Shown here: positions 46,429-55,761 of the stretch, one piece after another
How the letters are laid out: each line of letters begins with the position of its first letter
Numbering within the stretch: the first letter of the stretch is position 1
Source of the DNA: Halomonas icarae
Lineage (GTDB): Bacteria > Pseudomonadota > Gammaproteobacteria > Pseudomonadales > Halomonadaceae
DNA: 64,000 nucleotides
Reading direction: 5' to 3'
Assembly (NCBI RefSeq): GCF_009901955.1
Contig: NZ_WUTS01000001.1
Span: 1,646,245-1,710,244, forward strand
Position numbers and translations under genes: made by a program
Notes under the pieces: model-generated
The model's input: the letters and a program-made list of their open reading frames with translations, nothing else
What the model was told of the DNA's origin: nothing
Databases searched by the model: none

Positions 46429-46973
46429 GCCATGATCCTGACTGTAGAGTCCTTGCCTGAAGCGTCCTGACTGAAAGGTGTTTCCTGGAAACATCCTGAA
46501 GGTGGTGCCCTGGCGGGGAAGCGCTGCGATGCCCAAGGCCCTGGAGGCGATAACTGACGCCACCTCCACACACAGGTGACAGCCCACCAGCTGTCCGCAA
46601 GGGTTATGCACAGCTTCTGTGGACAACCCCCGGGACAACCGTGGGAAAGTCGTCCGCTGCCCCCGCCACACCTTGGCTCGACGGCTGCTGGTCAGTGCAT
46701 GACCAGTGTCATCCGACTCATCGAACGCTCTTCAGGTCCCAGGCCCCGGTGCTATCCAGCCGGGGGTCGCTAGGTTAGCACACTCGTGCCGCCCGGCACC
46801 GGGCTGGCTCCCTGCGGTCACGGCACGTATAATATAGGGCTGTTTTCAACGATGGCCCAGGCGGCCACCGCCATCCATTGCCGTGCCTCCGGCGAACTTG
46901 AGCCAGAGCGCCGCGCACCCCAGAACCCACCGGTGACAGACGTCGGGCGCCTGGCGCCACGACCCCTACTTTT
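46429..46973. other. 545-bp intergenic region upstream of miaB
   Basis: No gene seen. It holds a pair of DnaA-box-like sequences at 46604-46626, a candidate miaB -10 box (TATAAT, 46828-46833) with no convincing -35, and GC-rich inverted repeats such as GCCCGGCACCGGGC around 46791-46804. The divergent SH3 gene must have its promoter at the left end. Confidence 0.6.
46604..46626. promoter_or_regulatory. Inverted pair of DnaA-box-like 9-mers
   Basis: TTATGCACA (46604-46612) fits the DnaA-box consensus TTATNCACA exactly. Five bases later TGTGGACAA (46618-46626) is the reverse complement of TTGTCCACA, one mismatch from consensus. Together they make the near-palindrome TTATGCACAG-CTT-CTGTGGACAA. 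This is not accompanied by dnaA, gidA or an AT-rich unwinding region, so it is not an obvious oriC. Confidence 0.5.
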
Positions 46974-48317
46974 ATGGCGAAGAAACTCTTCATCAAGACA
47001 CACGGCTGCCAGATGAACGAGTACGATTCCGCCCGCATGGCGGATCTGCTCGGCGAATCTCACCGTCTCGAACTCACCGACGACGAGCAGGAGGCGGATG
47101 TCATCCTGCTCAATACCTGCTCGATCCGCGAAAAGGCCCAGGAGAAGGTGTTCCATCAGCTGGGACGCTGGAAGAAGCTCAAGGAGAACAACCCCGATCT
47201 GGTGATCGGTGTGGGCGGCTGCGTGGCGAGTCAGGAAGGCGAGGCGCTGCGCAAGCGCGCGCCCCATGTCGATATGGTGTTCGGGCCCCAGACCCTGCAC
47301 CGGGTCCCCTCCATGCTCGACTCGCGCCAGCAGGACCAGATCTCGGTCGTCGACGTGACCTTCCCGGAGATCGAGAAGTTCGATCACCTTCCCAAGCCCA
47401 GCTCCGACGGCGCCAGCGCCTTCGTCTCGGTCATGGAGGGCTGCTCCAAGTATTGCACCTTCTGCGTGGTGCCCTACACCCGGGGCGAGGAGGTCTCGCG
47501 GCCTTTCGAGGCGGTAATGGACGAGGTCATTCACCTGGCCGACCAGGGCGTGCGCGAGATCAACCTGCTGGGACAGAACGTCAACGCCTACCGGGGCCTG
47601 AACCAGCTGGGTGATGAGATCGACCTGGCCGAGCTGATCGGTTGCGTGGCGGCCGTTGAAGGCATCGACCGCATTCGCTTCACCACCTCTCACCCGGTGG
47701 AGTTCTCCGACAGCCTGATCGAGGCCTATGGCGAGATTCCAGAGCTGGTCAGCCATCTGCACCTGCCGGTACAGGCCGGCTCCGACCGCGTGCTCGCCGC
47801 CATGAAGCGCGGCCATGGCGTCGAGGAGTATGTCGAGAAACTGGAGCGCATTCGCGCGCTACGCCCCGACATCAGCTTCTCCTCGGACTTCATCATCGGC
47901 TTCCCGGGCGAGACGGAGGCGGACTTCGAGGCCACCATGAACCTGATTCATCGCATCGGCTTCGACCACTCCTTCAGTTTCGTCTACTCGGCACGCCCCG
48001 GCACACCGGCGGCCAGCCTCGAGGATGACACCCCCGAGAGCGTCAAGAAGCAGCGCCTGGCGATCCTTCAGGAACGCATCAACCAACAGGCCATGCAGAT
48101 CAGCCGACGCATGGTGGGCACCACCCAGCGCATCCTGGTCACCGGCTTCGCGCCACGCGACCCGGGTCAGCTCTCCGGCCGTACCGAGAACAACCGGGTG
48201 GTCAACTTCCGTGCCCCCAACCCCACCGAGCTGATCGGCTATTTCGTCGACGTCGAAATCAGCGAGGCATTGCCGAATTCGCTGCGTGGCGAGCTGGTCT
48301 CCCCGGCGATCTACTGA
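46974..48317 (+). CDS. miaB: tRNA-2-methylthio-N6-isopentenyladenosine synthase
   Basis: Radical-SAM methylthiotransferase modifying A37 of tRNAs reading UNN codons. 447 residues. Auxiliary cluster cysteines C12, C49 and C83 in the N-terminal UPF0004 domain; radical-SAM CxxxCxxC at C157, C161 and C164; C-terminal TRAM domain (about 375-445). Precedes the phoH-ybeY-corC-lnt cluster, as in E. coli and Pseudomonas. Confidence 0.97.
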   Translation: MAKKLFIKTHGCQMNEYDSARMADLLGESHRLELTDDEQEADVILLNTCSIREKAQEKVFHQLGRWKKLKENNPDLVIGVGGCVASQEGEALRKRAPHVDMVFGPQTLHRVPSMLDSRQQDQISVVDVTFPEIEKFDHLPKPSSDGASAFVSVMEGCSKYCTFCVVPYTRGEEVSRPFEAVMDEVIHLADQGVREINLLGQNVNAYRGLNQLGDEIDLAELIGCVAAVEGIDRIRFTTSHPVEFSDSLIEAYGEIPELVSHLHLPVQAGSDRVLAAMKRGHGVEEYVEKLERIRALRPDISFSSDFIIGFPGETEADFEATMNLIHRIGFDHSFSFVYSARPGTPAASLEDDTPESVKKQRLAILQERINQQAMQISRRMVGTTQRILVTGFAPRDPGQLSGRTENNRVVNFRAPNPTELIGYFVDVEISEALPNSLRGELVSPAIY

Positions 48318-48409
48318 GACCCGTCGTCTCTGCTCGACCAATGATTGCCGCGGCGGCCGCCGCGGCAGTATGCTGACTCCACACTCATCTTCCAGGGGAT
48401 CCGCCCGCC

Positions 48410-49495
48410 TTGAGCCAGACAGCCTCCCAGGCCAACCGCATCATCACTCTGACCCTCGAACCCAACGACCCGCGCCGCCTGGCCAATCTCTGTGGCCAGC
48501 GCGACGAGAACCTCAAGCTGGTGGAGTCCCGTCTGGGCATCACCCTGCGCAACCGCGGCAACATCTTCCAGCTGGCCGGGCCCATCCATCGGGTCAAGGC
48601 CGCCGCCAACGTGCTCGAACACCTCTACCGCGAGACCGAGGCCAGTGACCTGGAGCCGGATACCGTGCACCTCTTCCTGCAGGAGTCCGGTCAGCAGGCG
48701 CTCGAGGAGGATGAGGGCGATGCCGATGGCGCCGAGGTGCTGATCCGCACCCCACGTACCCTGATCAAGCCACGCGGCCTCAATCAACAGGGCTATGTGC
48801 AGAGCATCCGCTCCCACGACATCAACTTCGGCATCGGCCCGGCGGGCACCGGCAAGACCTATCTGGCGGTCGCCGCGGCGGTGGAGGCCCTCAACCAACA
48901 GGAGGTTCGCCGCATCCTGCTGGTACGCCCGGCGGTGGAGGCCGGCGAGAAACTCGGCTTCCTGCCCGGAGACCTGGCCCAGAAGATCGACCCCTACCTG
49001 CGTCCGCTCTACGACGCCCTCTACGAGATGATCGGCTTCGAGCAGGTAGCCAAGCTGATCGAGCGCCAGGTAATCGAGATCGCCCCGCTGGCCTATATGC
49101 GCGGGCGCACCCTCAACAATGCCTTCATCATCCTCGACGAGAGCCAGAACACCACCCGCGAACAGATGAAGATGTTCCTGACTCGTATCGGCTTCGGCTC
49201 CACCGCGGTGATCACCGGCGATGTCACCCAGGTCGACCTGCCCCGTGGCCAGAGCTCGGGGCTGATTCAGGTCCTCGAGGTGCTCAAGGGGACACCCGGC
49301 ATCGGCGTGACCCACTTCGCCGCCAAGGATGTGGTTCGCCACCCCCTGGTGCAGCGCATCATCGAGGCCTACGATAGCTTCGAGGCCGAGCAGGAGGCCG
49401 CCGAGCGCGCCCGCAAGGAGGCTCGGGAACAGGAGCGCGAGACCCTGCGTCAGGAGCGCCAGGAGCGTCTCGGTCGCGAGCGGGGCGAGTCATGA
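48410..49495 (+). CDS. ybeZ: PhoH-family ATPase (YbeZ)
   Basis: 361-residue PhoH-type P-loop ATPase thought to work with YbeY in rRNA and ribosome maturation. N-terminal KH-like segment (about 10-80), Walker A GPAGTGKT (about 143-150), Walker [12 protein letters not shown], and [11 protein letters not shown]. The C-terminal ~40 residues are a charged helix. The start is a TTG after an AGGGGAT element; no ATG exists at the expected place, and the N-terminus aligns with YbeZ. Overlaps ybeY by 4 bp. Confidence 0.92.
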   Translation: MSQTASQANRIITLTLEPNDPRRLANLCGQRDENLKLVESRLGITLRNRGNIFQLAGPIHRVKAAANVLEHLYRETEASDLEPDTVHLFLQESGQQALEEDEGDADGAEVLIRTPRTLIKPRGLNQQGYVQSIRSHDINFGIGPAGTGKTYLAVAAAVEALNQQEVRRILLVRPAVEAGEKLGFLPGDLAQKIDPYLRPLYDALYEMIGFEQVAKLIERQVIEIAPLAYMRGRTLNNAFIILDESQNTTREQMKMFLTRIGFGSTAVITGDVTQVDLPRGQSSGLIQVLEVLKGTPGIGVTHFAAKDVVRHPLVQRIIEAYDSFEAEQEAAERARKEAREQERETLRQERQERLGRERGES

Positions 49496-49980
49496 CGTCT
49501 CCTCGGGTCGATCGCCAGGTCGCCCTCGAGGCCGAGGGCCTGCCGAGCCAGGCCGAGCTGGAGGCCTGGGTGGGCGCGGTACTGTCGCGCCATGTGGTGG
49601 AGGATGAGAGCGAGCTCAGCGTGCGCCTGGTGGACACGGCGGAGAGCCAGACGCTGAACCGCGACTATCGCGGTCGCGACAAGCCCACCAACATACTCTC
49701 CTTCCCCTTCGAGAACCCGCCCGGCGTTACCCTGCCGCTGCTCGGCGACCTGGTGGTCTGCCATCCCGTGGTGGTGGCCGAGGCCGCCGAGCAGGACAAG
49801 GCACTAGGCGACCACTACGCTCACATGGTGGTTCACGGTACGCTGCACCTGCTCGGCTACGATCATCTGGAGGATGACGAGGCCGAGGCCATGGAAGCCC
49901 TGGAGCGCGAGATCCTGGCCGAGCTTGGCATCACCGACCCTTATCGGATCGCACCCGAGGACGAGAGAGCCGATTCATGA
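49492..49980 (+). CDS. ybeY: Endoribonuclease YbeY
   Basis: 162-residue zinc-dependent endoribonuclease needed for 16S rRNA 3'-end maturation and ribosome quality control. The metal-binding motif [11 protein letters not shown] is intact near residues 114-124, and the conserved [12 protein letters not shown] segment is present. The ATG overlaps the phoH stop (ATGA) and the gene overlaps corC in the same way. Confidence 0.95.
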   Translation: MTSPRVDRQVALEAEGLPSQAELEAWVGAVLSRHVVEDESELSVRLVDTAESQTLNRDYRGRDKPTNILSFPFENPPGVTLPLLGDLVVCHPVVVAEAAEQDKALGDHYAHMVVHGTLHLLGYDHLEDDEAEAMEALEREILAELGITDPYRIAPEDERADS

Positions 49981-50858
49981 GCGAAGATCGATCGAGTGGC
50001 CAGGGCAACCGTTCCTGGATCGAGAAACTGCTGGGGGCGCTCTCCAGCGACAGTGACGAGCCCAGCTCACGAGACGAGCTGCTGGAGTTCCTGCGCCAGG
50101 CGGCAGGCCGCCTGAAGCTCGAGCAGGATGCCATGATGATCATCGAGGGGGCGCTGAAGATCAGCGACCAGCAGGTTCGCGAGGTGCTTATTCCGCGCTC
50201 CCAGGTTACGGCCATCGCCATCGACCAGCCGCTGGATGAGTACCTGCCGGTGATCCTCGAGACCGGCCACTCCCGTTACCCGGTCATCGGCGAGAACCTC
50301 GATGAGGTCAAGGGGATCCTGCTGGCCAAGGACCTGCTGCCGCTGCTGCGCAACGGCCAGGAGAGCGGCAGGCCCTTCCGCCTCGAGGAGGTGGTGCGGC
50401 CGACGCTGTTCGTACCGGAATCCAAGCGTCTCAACAGCCTGCTCAAGGAGTTTCAGAGCACGCACAACCATATGGCGATCGTGGTCGATGAGTACGGCGG
50501 TACCGCCGGCATCGTGACCATCGAGGATATTCTCGAGGAGATCGTCGGCGAGATCGAGGACGAGCATGATGCCGACGACGAGGAGGATATTCGCGATCTG
50601 GGCGAGGGACGCTACGCCATCCGCGCCCTGACCCCCATCGAGGAGTTCAACGAGCGCTTCGAGACACACTTCTCCGACGAGGAGTTCGACACCCTCGGCG
50701 GCCTGGTGATGCAGCGCTTCGGCCACCTGCCGGCACGGGGTGAGCATACCATCATCGGTGGCTGGCGCTTCACGGTACTGAATGCCGACAATCGTCGCAT
50801 CCGGCTACTGGAAGCCGAACCTTGCAACCCCGACGACGCTCTCGACGACAACGACTGA
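49977..50858 (+). CDS. corC: CorC/YbeX CBS-domain protein
   Basis: 293-residue cytosolic protein: two CBS domains (about 65-190, [13 protein letters not shown] and [31 protein letters not shown]) and a C-terminal CorC/HlyC domain (about 205-280). Implicated in Mg2+/Co2+ efflux and in ribosome metabolism in E. coli. Lacks the transmembrane DUF21 region of longer relatives. Overlaps ybeY by 4 bp; lnt follows after 23 bp. Confidence 0.94.
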   Translation: MSEDRSSGQGNRSWIEKLLGALSSDSDEPSSRDELLEFLRQAAGRLKLEQDAMMIIEGALKISDQQVREVLIPRSQVTAIAIDQPLDEYLPVILETGHSRYPVIGENLDEVKGILLAKDLLPLLRNGQESGRPFRLEEVVRPTLFVPESKRLNSLLKEFQSTHNHMAIVVDEYGGTAGIVTIEDILEEIVGEIEDEHDADDEEDIRDLGEGRYAIRALTPIEEFNERFETHFSDEEFDTLGGLVMQRFGHLPARGEHTIIGGWRFTVLNADNRRIRLLEAEPCNPDDALDDND

Positions 50859-50881
50859 CGCGCCTGCCACGGAGGGCCAAG

Positions 50882-52351
50882 ATGCCAGCGTTTCGCCTCC
50901 CCACTCCCCTCGGCTGCCTGCTGGCAGCCGCGGCCGGTGTTCTTACCACCCTTACCGCTTCACCCTTCGAACTGTGGTGGCTGGGCCCGGTAGCCGCGGG
51001 ACTCATCTATCTGGGTATCCACACCCTGACACCCGCCCAGGCCGCCCTGCGCGGCTGGTGCTATGGTCTCGGGCTGTTCGGCTCCGGCGCCTCCTGGGTC
51101 TATGTATCGATCCACGACTATGGCTATACCGGCATCCCGCTGGCGCTGTTCCTCACCACGCTGTTCGTCGCGGGGCTGGCTCTCTTCCCCGCCGTGACCC
51201 TGTGGCTCTATCGCCGCCTCACCGGCCCGCGTCTGGCCTGGCTCAGCTTTGCCGGCGCCTGGGTTCTGGGCGAGTGGCTGCGTACCTGGCTGTTCACCGG
51301 CTTTCCCTGGTTGCTGCTTGGGACCTCGCAGGTGGACTCGCCTCTCGCCCCCTGGGCCCCGGTGGGCGGGGTCTATCTGCTGTCACTGATCACCGTGCTG
51401 ACCGGCACCCTGGGCGTCGAGCTGCTCCGTCGACACTGGTGGGCCGCGCTCCCTGTCGCCGTCCTGTGGCTTGCCCCCATGGCACTGCACGCCCAGTGGA
51501 CGAGCCCCGCCGGTGAGCCGCTGCGCGTGGCGCTGCTGCAGGGCAACCTCGATCAGGCCATCAAGTGGACCCCAGCCGGCCAGCGCGAGGCCGCCAATCG
51601 CTACAGCGCGCTGACCCGAGCACACGGCGACGACGCCCCGGACCTGATCATCTGGCCCGAGGCAGCCCTGCCAATGTTCGAGCGCGAAGCGCGACCCATT
51701 CTCGAGCGGGTGCAGTCCAATCTTGCCCCCGGCACCGCCCTGCTCACCGGCATCCTGCAGCGTGACGACGCCGGACTCTACTACAACAGTGTGATCGGCC
51801 TGGGTGATGTCGAGGGGGAGTACCGCAAGACGCGTCTGGTGCCCTTCGGCGAATACCTGCCCCTGGAGAGCCTGCTTGCCGATACCATCGCCTTCTTCAA
51901 TCTGCCGATGCCGGCCATGACCCCCGGGCCGGAAGGCCAGGCGCCGCTCAGAGCCGCCGGCACCACCATTGGCAACGCCATTTGCTACGAGATCATCTAC
52001 CCGGATCGCGTCGCCGCCCAGGCGCGCCAGGCGGCGCTGCTGCTGACGGTGTCCAACGACACCTGGTTCGGCCGCTCCATCGGCCCCCTGCAGCATCTGC
52101 AGATGGCCCGGCTACGCGCCCTGGAGAACGGCCGCTACGTGATTCGTGCCACCAGCAATGGCGTCACCGCCATCATCGATGCCCACGGGCGTATCACCAC
52201 GCGGGCTCCCCAGTTCGAGATGACCAGCCTTGGCGGCGAGGCGATCCCCATGCAGGGGCTCACCCCCTTCACCCGCACCGGCAGCTGGCCCACCTGGCTG
52301 CTCGCCGCCCTGATGGTGCTGCCCGGTCTGCGGCTGCGCCGCAAGCAGTAG
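50882..52351 (+). CDS. lnt: Apolipoprotein N-acyltransferase
   Basis: Adds the third acyl chain to lipoproteins in the inner membrane. 489 residues: about six transmembrane segments in the first ~200, a periplasmic nitrilase domain (about 210-460) with the catalytic triad E260 (WPEAALP), K316 (YRKTRLVPFGEY) and C368 (NAICYEIIYPD), and a C-terminal transmembrane helix. The ATG at 50882 follows GGAG; the upstream in-frame extension overlaps corC. Confidence 0.96.
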   Translation: MPAFRLPTPLGCLLAAAAGVLTTLTASPFELWWLGPVAAGLIYLGIHTLTPAQAALRGWCYGLGLFGSGASWVYVSIHDYGYTGIPLALFLTTLFVAGLALFPAVTLWLYRRLTGPRLAWLSFAGAWVLGEWLRTWLFTGFPWLLLGTSQVDSPLAPWAPVGGVYLLSLITVLTGTLGVELLRRHWWAALPVAVLWLAPMALHAQWTSPAGEPLRVALLQGNLDQAIKWTPAGQREAANRYSALTRAHGDDAPDLIIWPEAALPMFEREARPILERVQSNLAPGTALLTGILQRDDAGLYYNSVIGLGDVEGEYRKTRLVPFGEYLPLESLLADTIAFFNLPMPAMTPGPEGQAPLRAAGTTIGNAICYEIIYPDRVAAQARQAALLLTVSNDTWFGRSIGPLQHLQMARLRALENGRYVIRATSNGVTAIIDAHGRITTRAPQFEMTSLGGEAIPMQGLTPFTRTGSWPTWLLAALMVLPGLRLRRKQ

Positions 52352-52497
52352 GAGGGAGGCTCTGCCTCGCGAAGGAGGCCGAAGGCCTCCCGGCGAAAGC
52401 ACACAGTGGACGAAGTCACCACCGGGCGCCTGACCCGATGGGGAGCACTCCTCCTGCAACGTGCCCTCCCAGGTCGGTCGGTGATGCGCCCAACGAA

Positions 52498-52527
52498 TCG
52501 CCCCCGTAGCAAAAGCTACGGGGGCGA
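52498..52527. terminator. Bidirectional hairpin between lnt and phaC
   Basis: TCGCCCCCGTAGC (52498-52510), loop AAAA, then GCTACGGGGGCGA (52515-52527): a perfect 13-bp stem between the convergent genes. Neither strand has a long T run, so it would be an atypical but stable terminator for both. A smaller hairpin GGAGGCC-GAA-GGCCTCC lies nearer lnt at about 52375-52391. Confidence 0.7.
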
Positions 52528-52566
52528 GACTCTTCCAGCTTATAGCTTAAAGTCCAAGTTACAGCT

Positions 52567-54405
52567 TCAGGCTTCCGACGAAGTCGGGATTTCGCCCAGC
52601 ACCTCGGGGATGGTCATCCTGACATAGCGTCCCGGCGCCGGCTCGATGATGGAGAGCTCGCCATCACCGGGCTGGCGTGCCGCCACCATCTTCTTGGCAT
52701 CGACATAGCCATTGTCGGTCACCCACGCCTGCCAGTGGGGCCACCAGGAGCCTTCGTGCTGCTCGGCGCCGGCCAGCCACTCCTCGTGGGTCTCGGGCAA
52801 CGAATCGTTGGTCCAGTAGCCGTACTTGTTCTTGTGCGGCGGGTTGACCACCCCGGCGATATGCCCCGATCCACCCAGCACAAAGGTCACCGGCCCCTTG
52901 GGCAGCAGCGCCCCGTAGTAGGTACTGTTCCACTTGGCGATATGGTCCTCCCGAGTCGAGAGGAAGTAACTGGGCGTGGAGATCTTGCGCAGGTCGATCT
53001 TGACCCCGTCGAGTTCGATGCCACCGGGCTCGACCAGCCTGTTCTCCATATACATATGGCGCAGGTACCAGCCATGGGTTGCCGCCGGCAGGTTGGTGCC
53101 GTCGGTGTTCCAGTAGAGCAGGTCGAAGGGAGCCGGCACATCGCCCTTCAGGTAGTTGCTGATGTAGAAGGACCAGAACAGGTCGTTTTCGCGCAGCAGG
53201 TTGAAGCTGAAGGCCATCACGCGACCATCCAGATAGCCGTCACGCTCCATCTTCGCCTCGATGCCCTCAAGCACCGGCTCGCTGAGGAAGGTGCCGATCT
53301 CGCCCGGGTCACGGAAATCCTGCAGCGTCGTCATGTAGGTAGCCGACTTGATCCGGCGTCCACGGCGAGTGCTGGTGAGATAGGCCACGGTGGAGGCTGC
53401 CAGGGTGCCGCCAACACAGTAGCTGAGCAGGTTGACCGACTTCTCGCCGGTGGCCTGTTCGATCGCCTCGATGGCGGCGATGGGGCCCAGCTGCATGTAG
53501 TCGGCCCAGGTCAGGTCGCGCTGGGCCGGTCCCGGGTTGCGCCAGGAGATGAGGAAGACACTGTGCCCCTGACCGACCAGCCACTTGACGAAAGAGTTGT
53601 CCTCGCGCAGATCGAGGATGTAGTACTTGTTGATCCAGGGCGGAACGACCAGCAGGGGCGTCTTGTAGACCTGCTCGGTGGTGGGGGCGTACTGGACCAG
53701 TTGGATCAGCTCGTTCTCATAAACCACCGAACCAGGCGTCACGGCGATGTTCTTGCCCACCTCGAAGGCGCTGCGATCGGTCATGGAGACATTGAGCCCC
53801 TCGGCGGAGTTGCTCAGGTCCTGGCGCAGGCGAGCCAGGCCATCGACCAGGTTCTGGCCCCGGGTCTCCAATGTCTTGCGCATCACCTCGGGATTGGTGG
53901 CAACGAAGTTGGTGGGCGACATGGCATTGACCATCTGGCGGGCATAGAACCCCAGCCGGCTCTTCTGCTCGGTGGGCAGGTCCAGGCCATCGATCAGCTC
54001 CTCGACCAGGCGCGAGAAGAGCAGATACTGCTGCATGATCGCCAGATAGTAGGGGTCGCTGGTCCAGGCCTCATCCTTGAAGCGGCGATCGCCCTTGTTC
54101 GGCGTTACCAGCGGCTCGACCTGCTCGCCCGCCATGGCCCGCAGCCCGTTCTGCCATAACTGGACCTGATCCTGCATCAGCCGCGCCTGGGTCTGCCAGA
54201 GCTGTGGCGGATTGCTCATCAGCGACTCGGCCGCCGCCTGGAAGCTCTCCCGCATGTCCCCATAGACCGAATCGGCGGCATCGCTGGGCACCATGCGCTC
54301 CAGCAGGTCGCCCATCAAATGCCGATACTCCTCGCCGATCTGCTGAAGCTGGGCATTCCACGCCTCCAGCTCGGCCTGTGTCGGTGCTTGAACCCCTGGC
54401 TGCAT
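52567..54405 (-). CDS. phaC: Class I polyhydroxyalkanoate synthase
   Basis: Polymerises hydroxyacyl-CoA into PHA at the granule surface. 612 residues, an N-terminal domain plus an alpha/beta-hydrolase domain. Catalytic triad C330 (in SYCVGG; most class I enzymes have GYCVGG), D487 (TREDHIAKW) and H515 (GGSGHIAGVVNPP). The Ser instead of Gly in the lipase-like box is known from Halomonas enzymes. The ATG at 54405 (MQPGVQAP) follows AGGAGGG. It lies 142 bp after phaP, past a hairpin. No phaA or phaB genes are linked here. Confidence 0.95.
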   Translation of the reverse strand: MQPGVQAPTQAELEAWNAQLQQIGEEYRHLMGDLLERMVPSDAADSVYGDMRESFQAAAESLMSNPPQLWQTQARLMQDQVQLWQNGLRAMAGEQVEPLVTPNKGDRRFKDEAWTSDPYYLAIMQQYLLFSRLVEELIDGLDLPTEQKSRLGFYARQMVNAMSPTNFVATNPEVMRKTLETRGQNLVDGLARLRQDLSNSAEGLNVSMTDRSAFEVGKNIAVTPGSVVYENELIQLVQYAPTTEQVYKTPLLVVPPWINKYYILDLREDNSFVKWLVGQGHSVFLISWRNPGPAQRDLTWADYMQLGPIAAIEAIEQATGEKSVNLLSYCVGGTLAASTVAYLTSTRRGRRIKSATYMTTLQDFRDPGEIGTFLSEPVLEGIEAKMERDGYLDGRVMAFSFNLLRENDLFWSFYISNYLKGDVPAPFDLLYWNTDGTNLPAATHGWYLRHMYMENRLVEPGGIELDGVKIDLRKISTPSYFLSTREDHIAKWNSTYYGALLPKGPVTFVLGGSGHIAGVVNPPHKNKYGYWTNDSLPETHEEWLAGAEQHEGSWWPHWQAWVTDNGYVDAKKMVAARQPGDGELSIIEPAPGRYVRMTIPEVLGEIPTSSEA

Positions 54406-54456
54406 TGAACCCTCCTGGTCCGTCGGCCATGTCATGCCGACATCAGATAACATGCA

Positions 54457-54485
54457 CCGCCACCCTCACACAGAGAGGGCGGCGG
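54457..54485 (-). other. Hairpin between phaP and phaC
   Basis: On the minus strand CCGCCGCCCTC and GAGGGTGGCGG form an 11-bp stem (one G-U pair) with a 7-base loop, 50 bases before the phaC start. No T run follows. It could attenuate or process the message so that phasin exceeds synthase; role inferred. Confidence 0.45.
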
Positions 54486-54547
54486 ATCGGACAGCGGCCC
54501 CGCGAGGAGCCGAATTGCGCCGGGTGACAGCGACTGAACAACTGTTC

Positions 54548-54976
54548 TCAGCTCTTGCTGGAGCCACCCCGTGAGGATTTCGACTTGGCCGGCTCACCGC
54601 TGTCCGCCGCAGACGCCTGCTTGGTAGCCTCGCCCATGGCCTTGGCCTTGGCCTGCTCGGTAAAGAGCTTCTCCATCTCGGCCTTGAACTCCAGGCTCAT
54701 CTCGGAGAGCGCCTTGGCGTCCGCCATCATCTGCTGAGAGAGCTCGTTCATCATCTCGGCCTGGCGGGTGCCGAAATCACGCAGGCTGTCGGCATCCTGA
54801 ACCTCGCTGGCATCCCGCATGCGCTCGGTGCCCATCTGACTGTAGCGCTTCAATGATTCCATCTGATACTGGGAGAGTTTCTCCATGTTGTTCAGCATCA
54901 GGGAGTTGAGCTTGCGCATCGGCTCGAAGAGCTGACGAGTCTGTTCGTTGAAATTCTCGATCATCTTGTCCTGCAT
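54548..54976 (-). CDS. phaP: Phasin (PHA granule-associated protein)
   Basis: 142-residue helical, amphipathic protein: MIENFNEQTRQLFEPMRKLNSLMLNNMEKLSQYQMESLKRYSQMGTERM matches the phasin family that coats PHA granules. A Ser/Ala/Lys-rich disordered tail (about 118-142) follows. GGGAGGATG-type ribosome-binding site. Directly upstream lie five 13-bp tandem repeats, and phaC follows on the same strand, so phaP-phaC form a PHA locus. Confidence 0.92.
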   Translation of the reverse strand: MQDKMIENFNEQTRQLFEPMRKLNSLMLNNMEKLSQYQMESLKRYSQMGTERMRDASEVQDADSLRDFGTRQAEMMNELSQQMMADAKALSEMSLEFKAEMEKLFTEQAKAKAMGEATKQASAADSGEPAKSKSSRGGSSKS

Positions 54977-55025
54977 GACACATCCTCCCGAAGGGTGGTG
55001 TTAGGCGAGTGGCTCACCCAGCCAT

Positions 55026-55124
55026 GTTGCACTGCACAAAGACTAGTCTGGCTCCAGCAGTGTTGCAAGACCGTATTGCAAGACCGTATTGCAAGACCAA
55101 GTTGCAAGACCGTATTGCAAGACC
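55026..55124 (-). promoter_or_regulatory. phaP upstream region with five tandem 13-bp repeats
   Basis: The core TTGCAAGACC occurs at 55063, 55076, 55089, 55102 and 55115 (plus-strand sense), always 13 bp apart, joined by GTA (three times) or AAG. On the minus strand the last copy supplies TTGCAA, 17 bp before TAGTCT, a weak promoter pair for phaP. A further TTGCACTGCAC palindrome-like element sits at 55027-55037. Arrays at this place could be operator repeats for a PHA regulator such as PhaR (whose sites are TGC/GCA-rich); identity of the binder is inference. Confidence 0.6.
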
Positions 55125-55191
55125 ATGCTGCATGGGCCATGACGTCGAGATGAGACAAGACCTGGGGCTTATAACAGCATGGCGGTTTGCA

Positions 55192-55677
55192 TCAGCTGTC
55201 GCGCTTGGTCCGCGAACGGGCGCTCGCGGCCCCCTTGGCGGACTTGGCACGGCTTGAGGAGTTGCCGCTGCTGGTCTTGGCGGAAGCACTCCTGGAACCC
55301 GCATCGGCCTTTTCGCTGTCCCTACCGGTCTTGGTCGCACGACTGTCCGTCCCCTCCTCGGGCTCGGACTGAGCGGCGGGCTGACCGGCCTGCTTGAGCA
55401 TGTCGAGCATCATCTGCTGATAGGTACCAAAGCTGGACAGCCCCTGGGAGAGCCCCTGAGACAAGCCCTGCGATAGTCCCTGGGTCATGCCCTGCCCCAT
55501 GCCGGTCTGCTGCAGGAAGGGCTGCATCAGGCTCATCGGGTCATAGCCCTCTACCCCGGACTCCATCTGTTTCTGGATCCGATCCAGCAGATCCTTCTGG
55601 AAGGCCGCCACATCCGGCAGCCCCAATGCCTGGCGAAACTCATCGGGGGTAAGGTCAAACTCGACGTTGATCTTCAT
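55192..55677 (-). CDS. DUF6489-like protein beside the PHA genes
   Basis: 161 residues, function unknown. Residues 1-45 (MKINVEFDLTPDEFRQALGL...) are the conserved part, which I associate with the DUF6489 family. Then comes a Met/Gln-rich segment with the four-residue unit QGLS repeated four times (about 73-88), a short amphipathic helix (YQQMMLDMLKQAG), and a Ser/Ala/Lys/Arg-rich tail (about 110-161) like the basic tails of PhaF/PhaM-type granule proteins. Co-directional with phaP, 215 bp upstream. A PHA-granule role is a guess from context and composition. Confidence 0.7.
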   Translation of the reverse strand: MKINVEFDLTPDEFRQALGLPDVAAFQKDLLDRIQKQMESGVEGYDPMSLMQPFLQQTGMGQGMTQGLSQGLSQGLSQGLSSFGTYQQMMLDMLKQAGQPAAQSEPEEGTDSRATKTGRDSEKADAGSRSASAKTSSGNSSSRAKSAKGAASARSRTKRDS

Positions 55678-55761
55678 GGTGTCAGCCCTGTCCGTTGGTC
55701 TGCCTCGCAGTGTAGCAGCCTATCCTGGCCTGCCCTCAACGAGATGGTCGTCAACGCGTCT

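Noticed and set aside
46604..46626. Chromosomal origin (oriC)
   Set aside because: Only two DnaA-like boxes, no AT-rich unwinding element and no dnaA, gidA or parAB neighbours.
46604..46626. LexA/SOS box
   Set aside because: CTGT and ACAG occur, but not with the 16-bp CTGT-N8-ACAG spacing.
55063..55124. CRISPR array
   Set aside because: Repeats are 10 bp with 3-base joins, without spacers, and no cas genes are present.
55009..55257. 82-codon plus-strand ORF over the phaP upstream repeats
   Set aside because: Its repetitive QDRIARP-like stretch is only the translation of the 13-bp DNA repeat; no ribosome-binding site or family.
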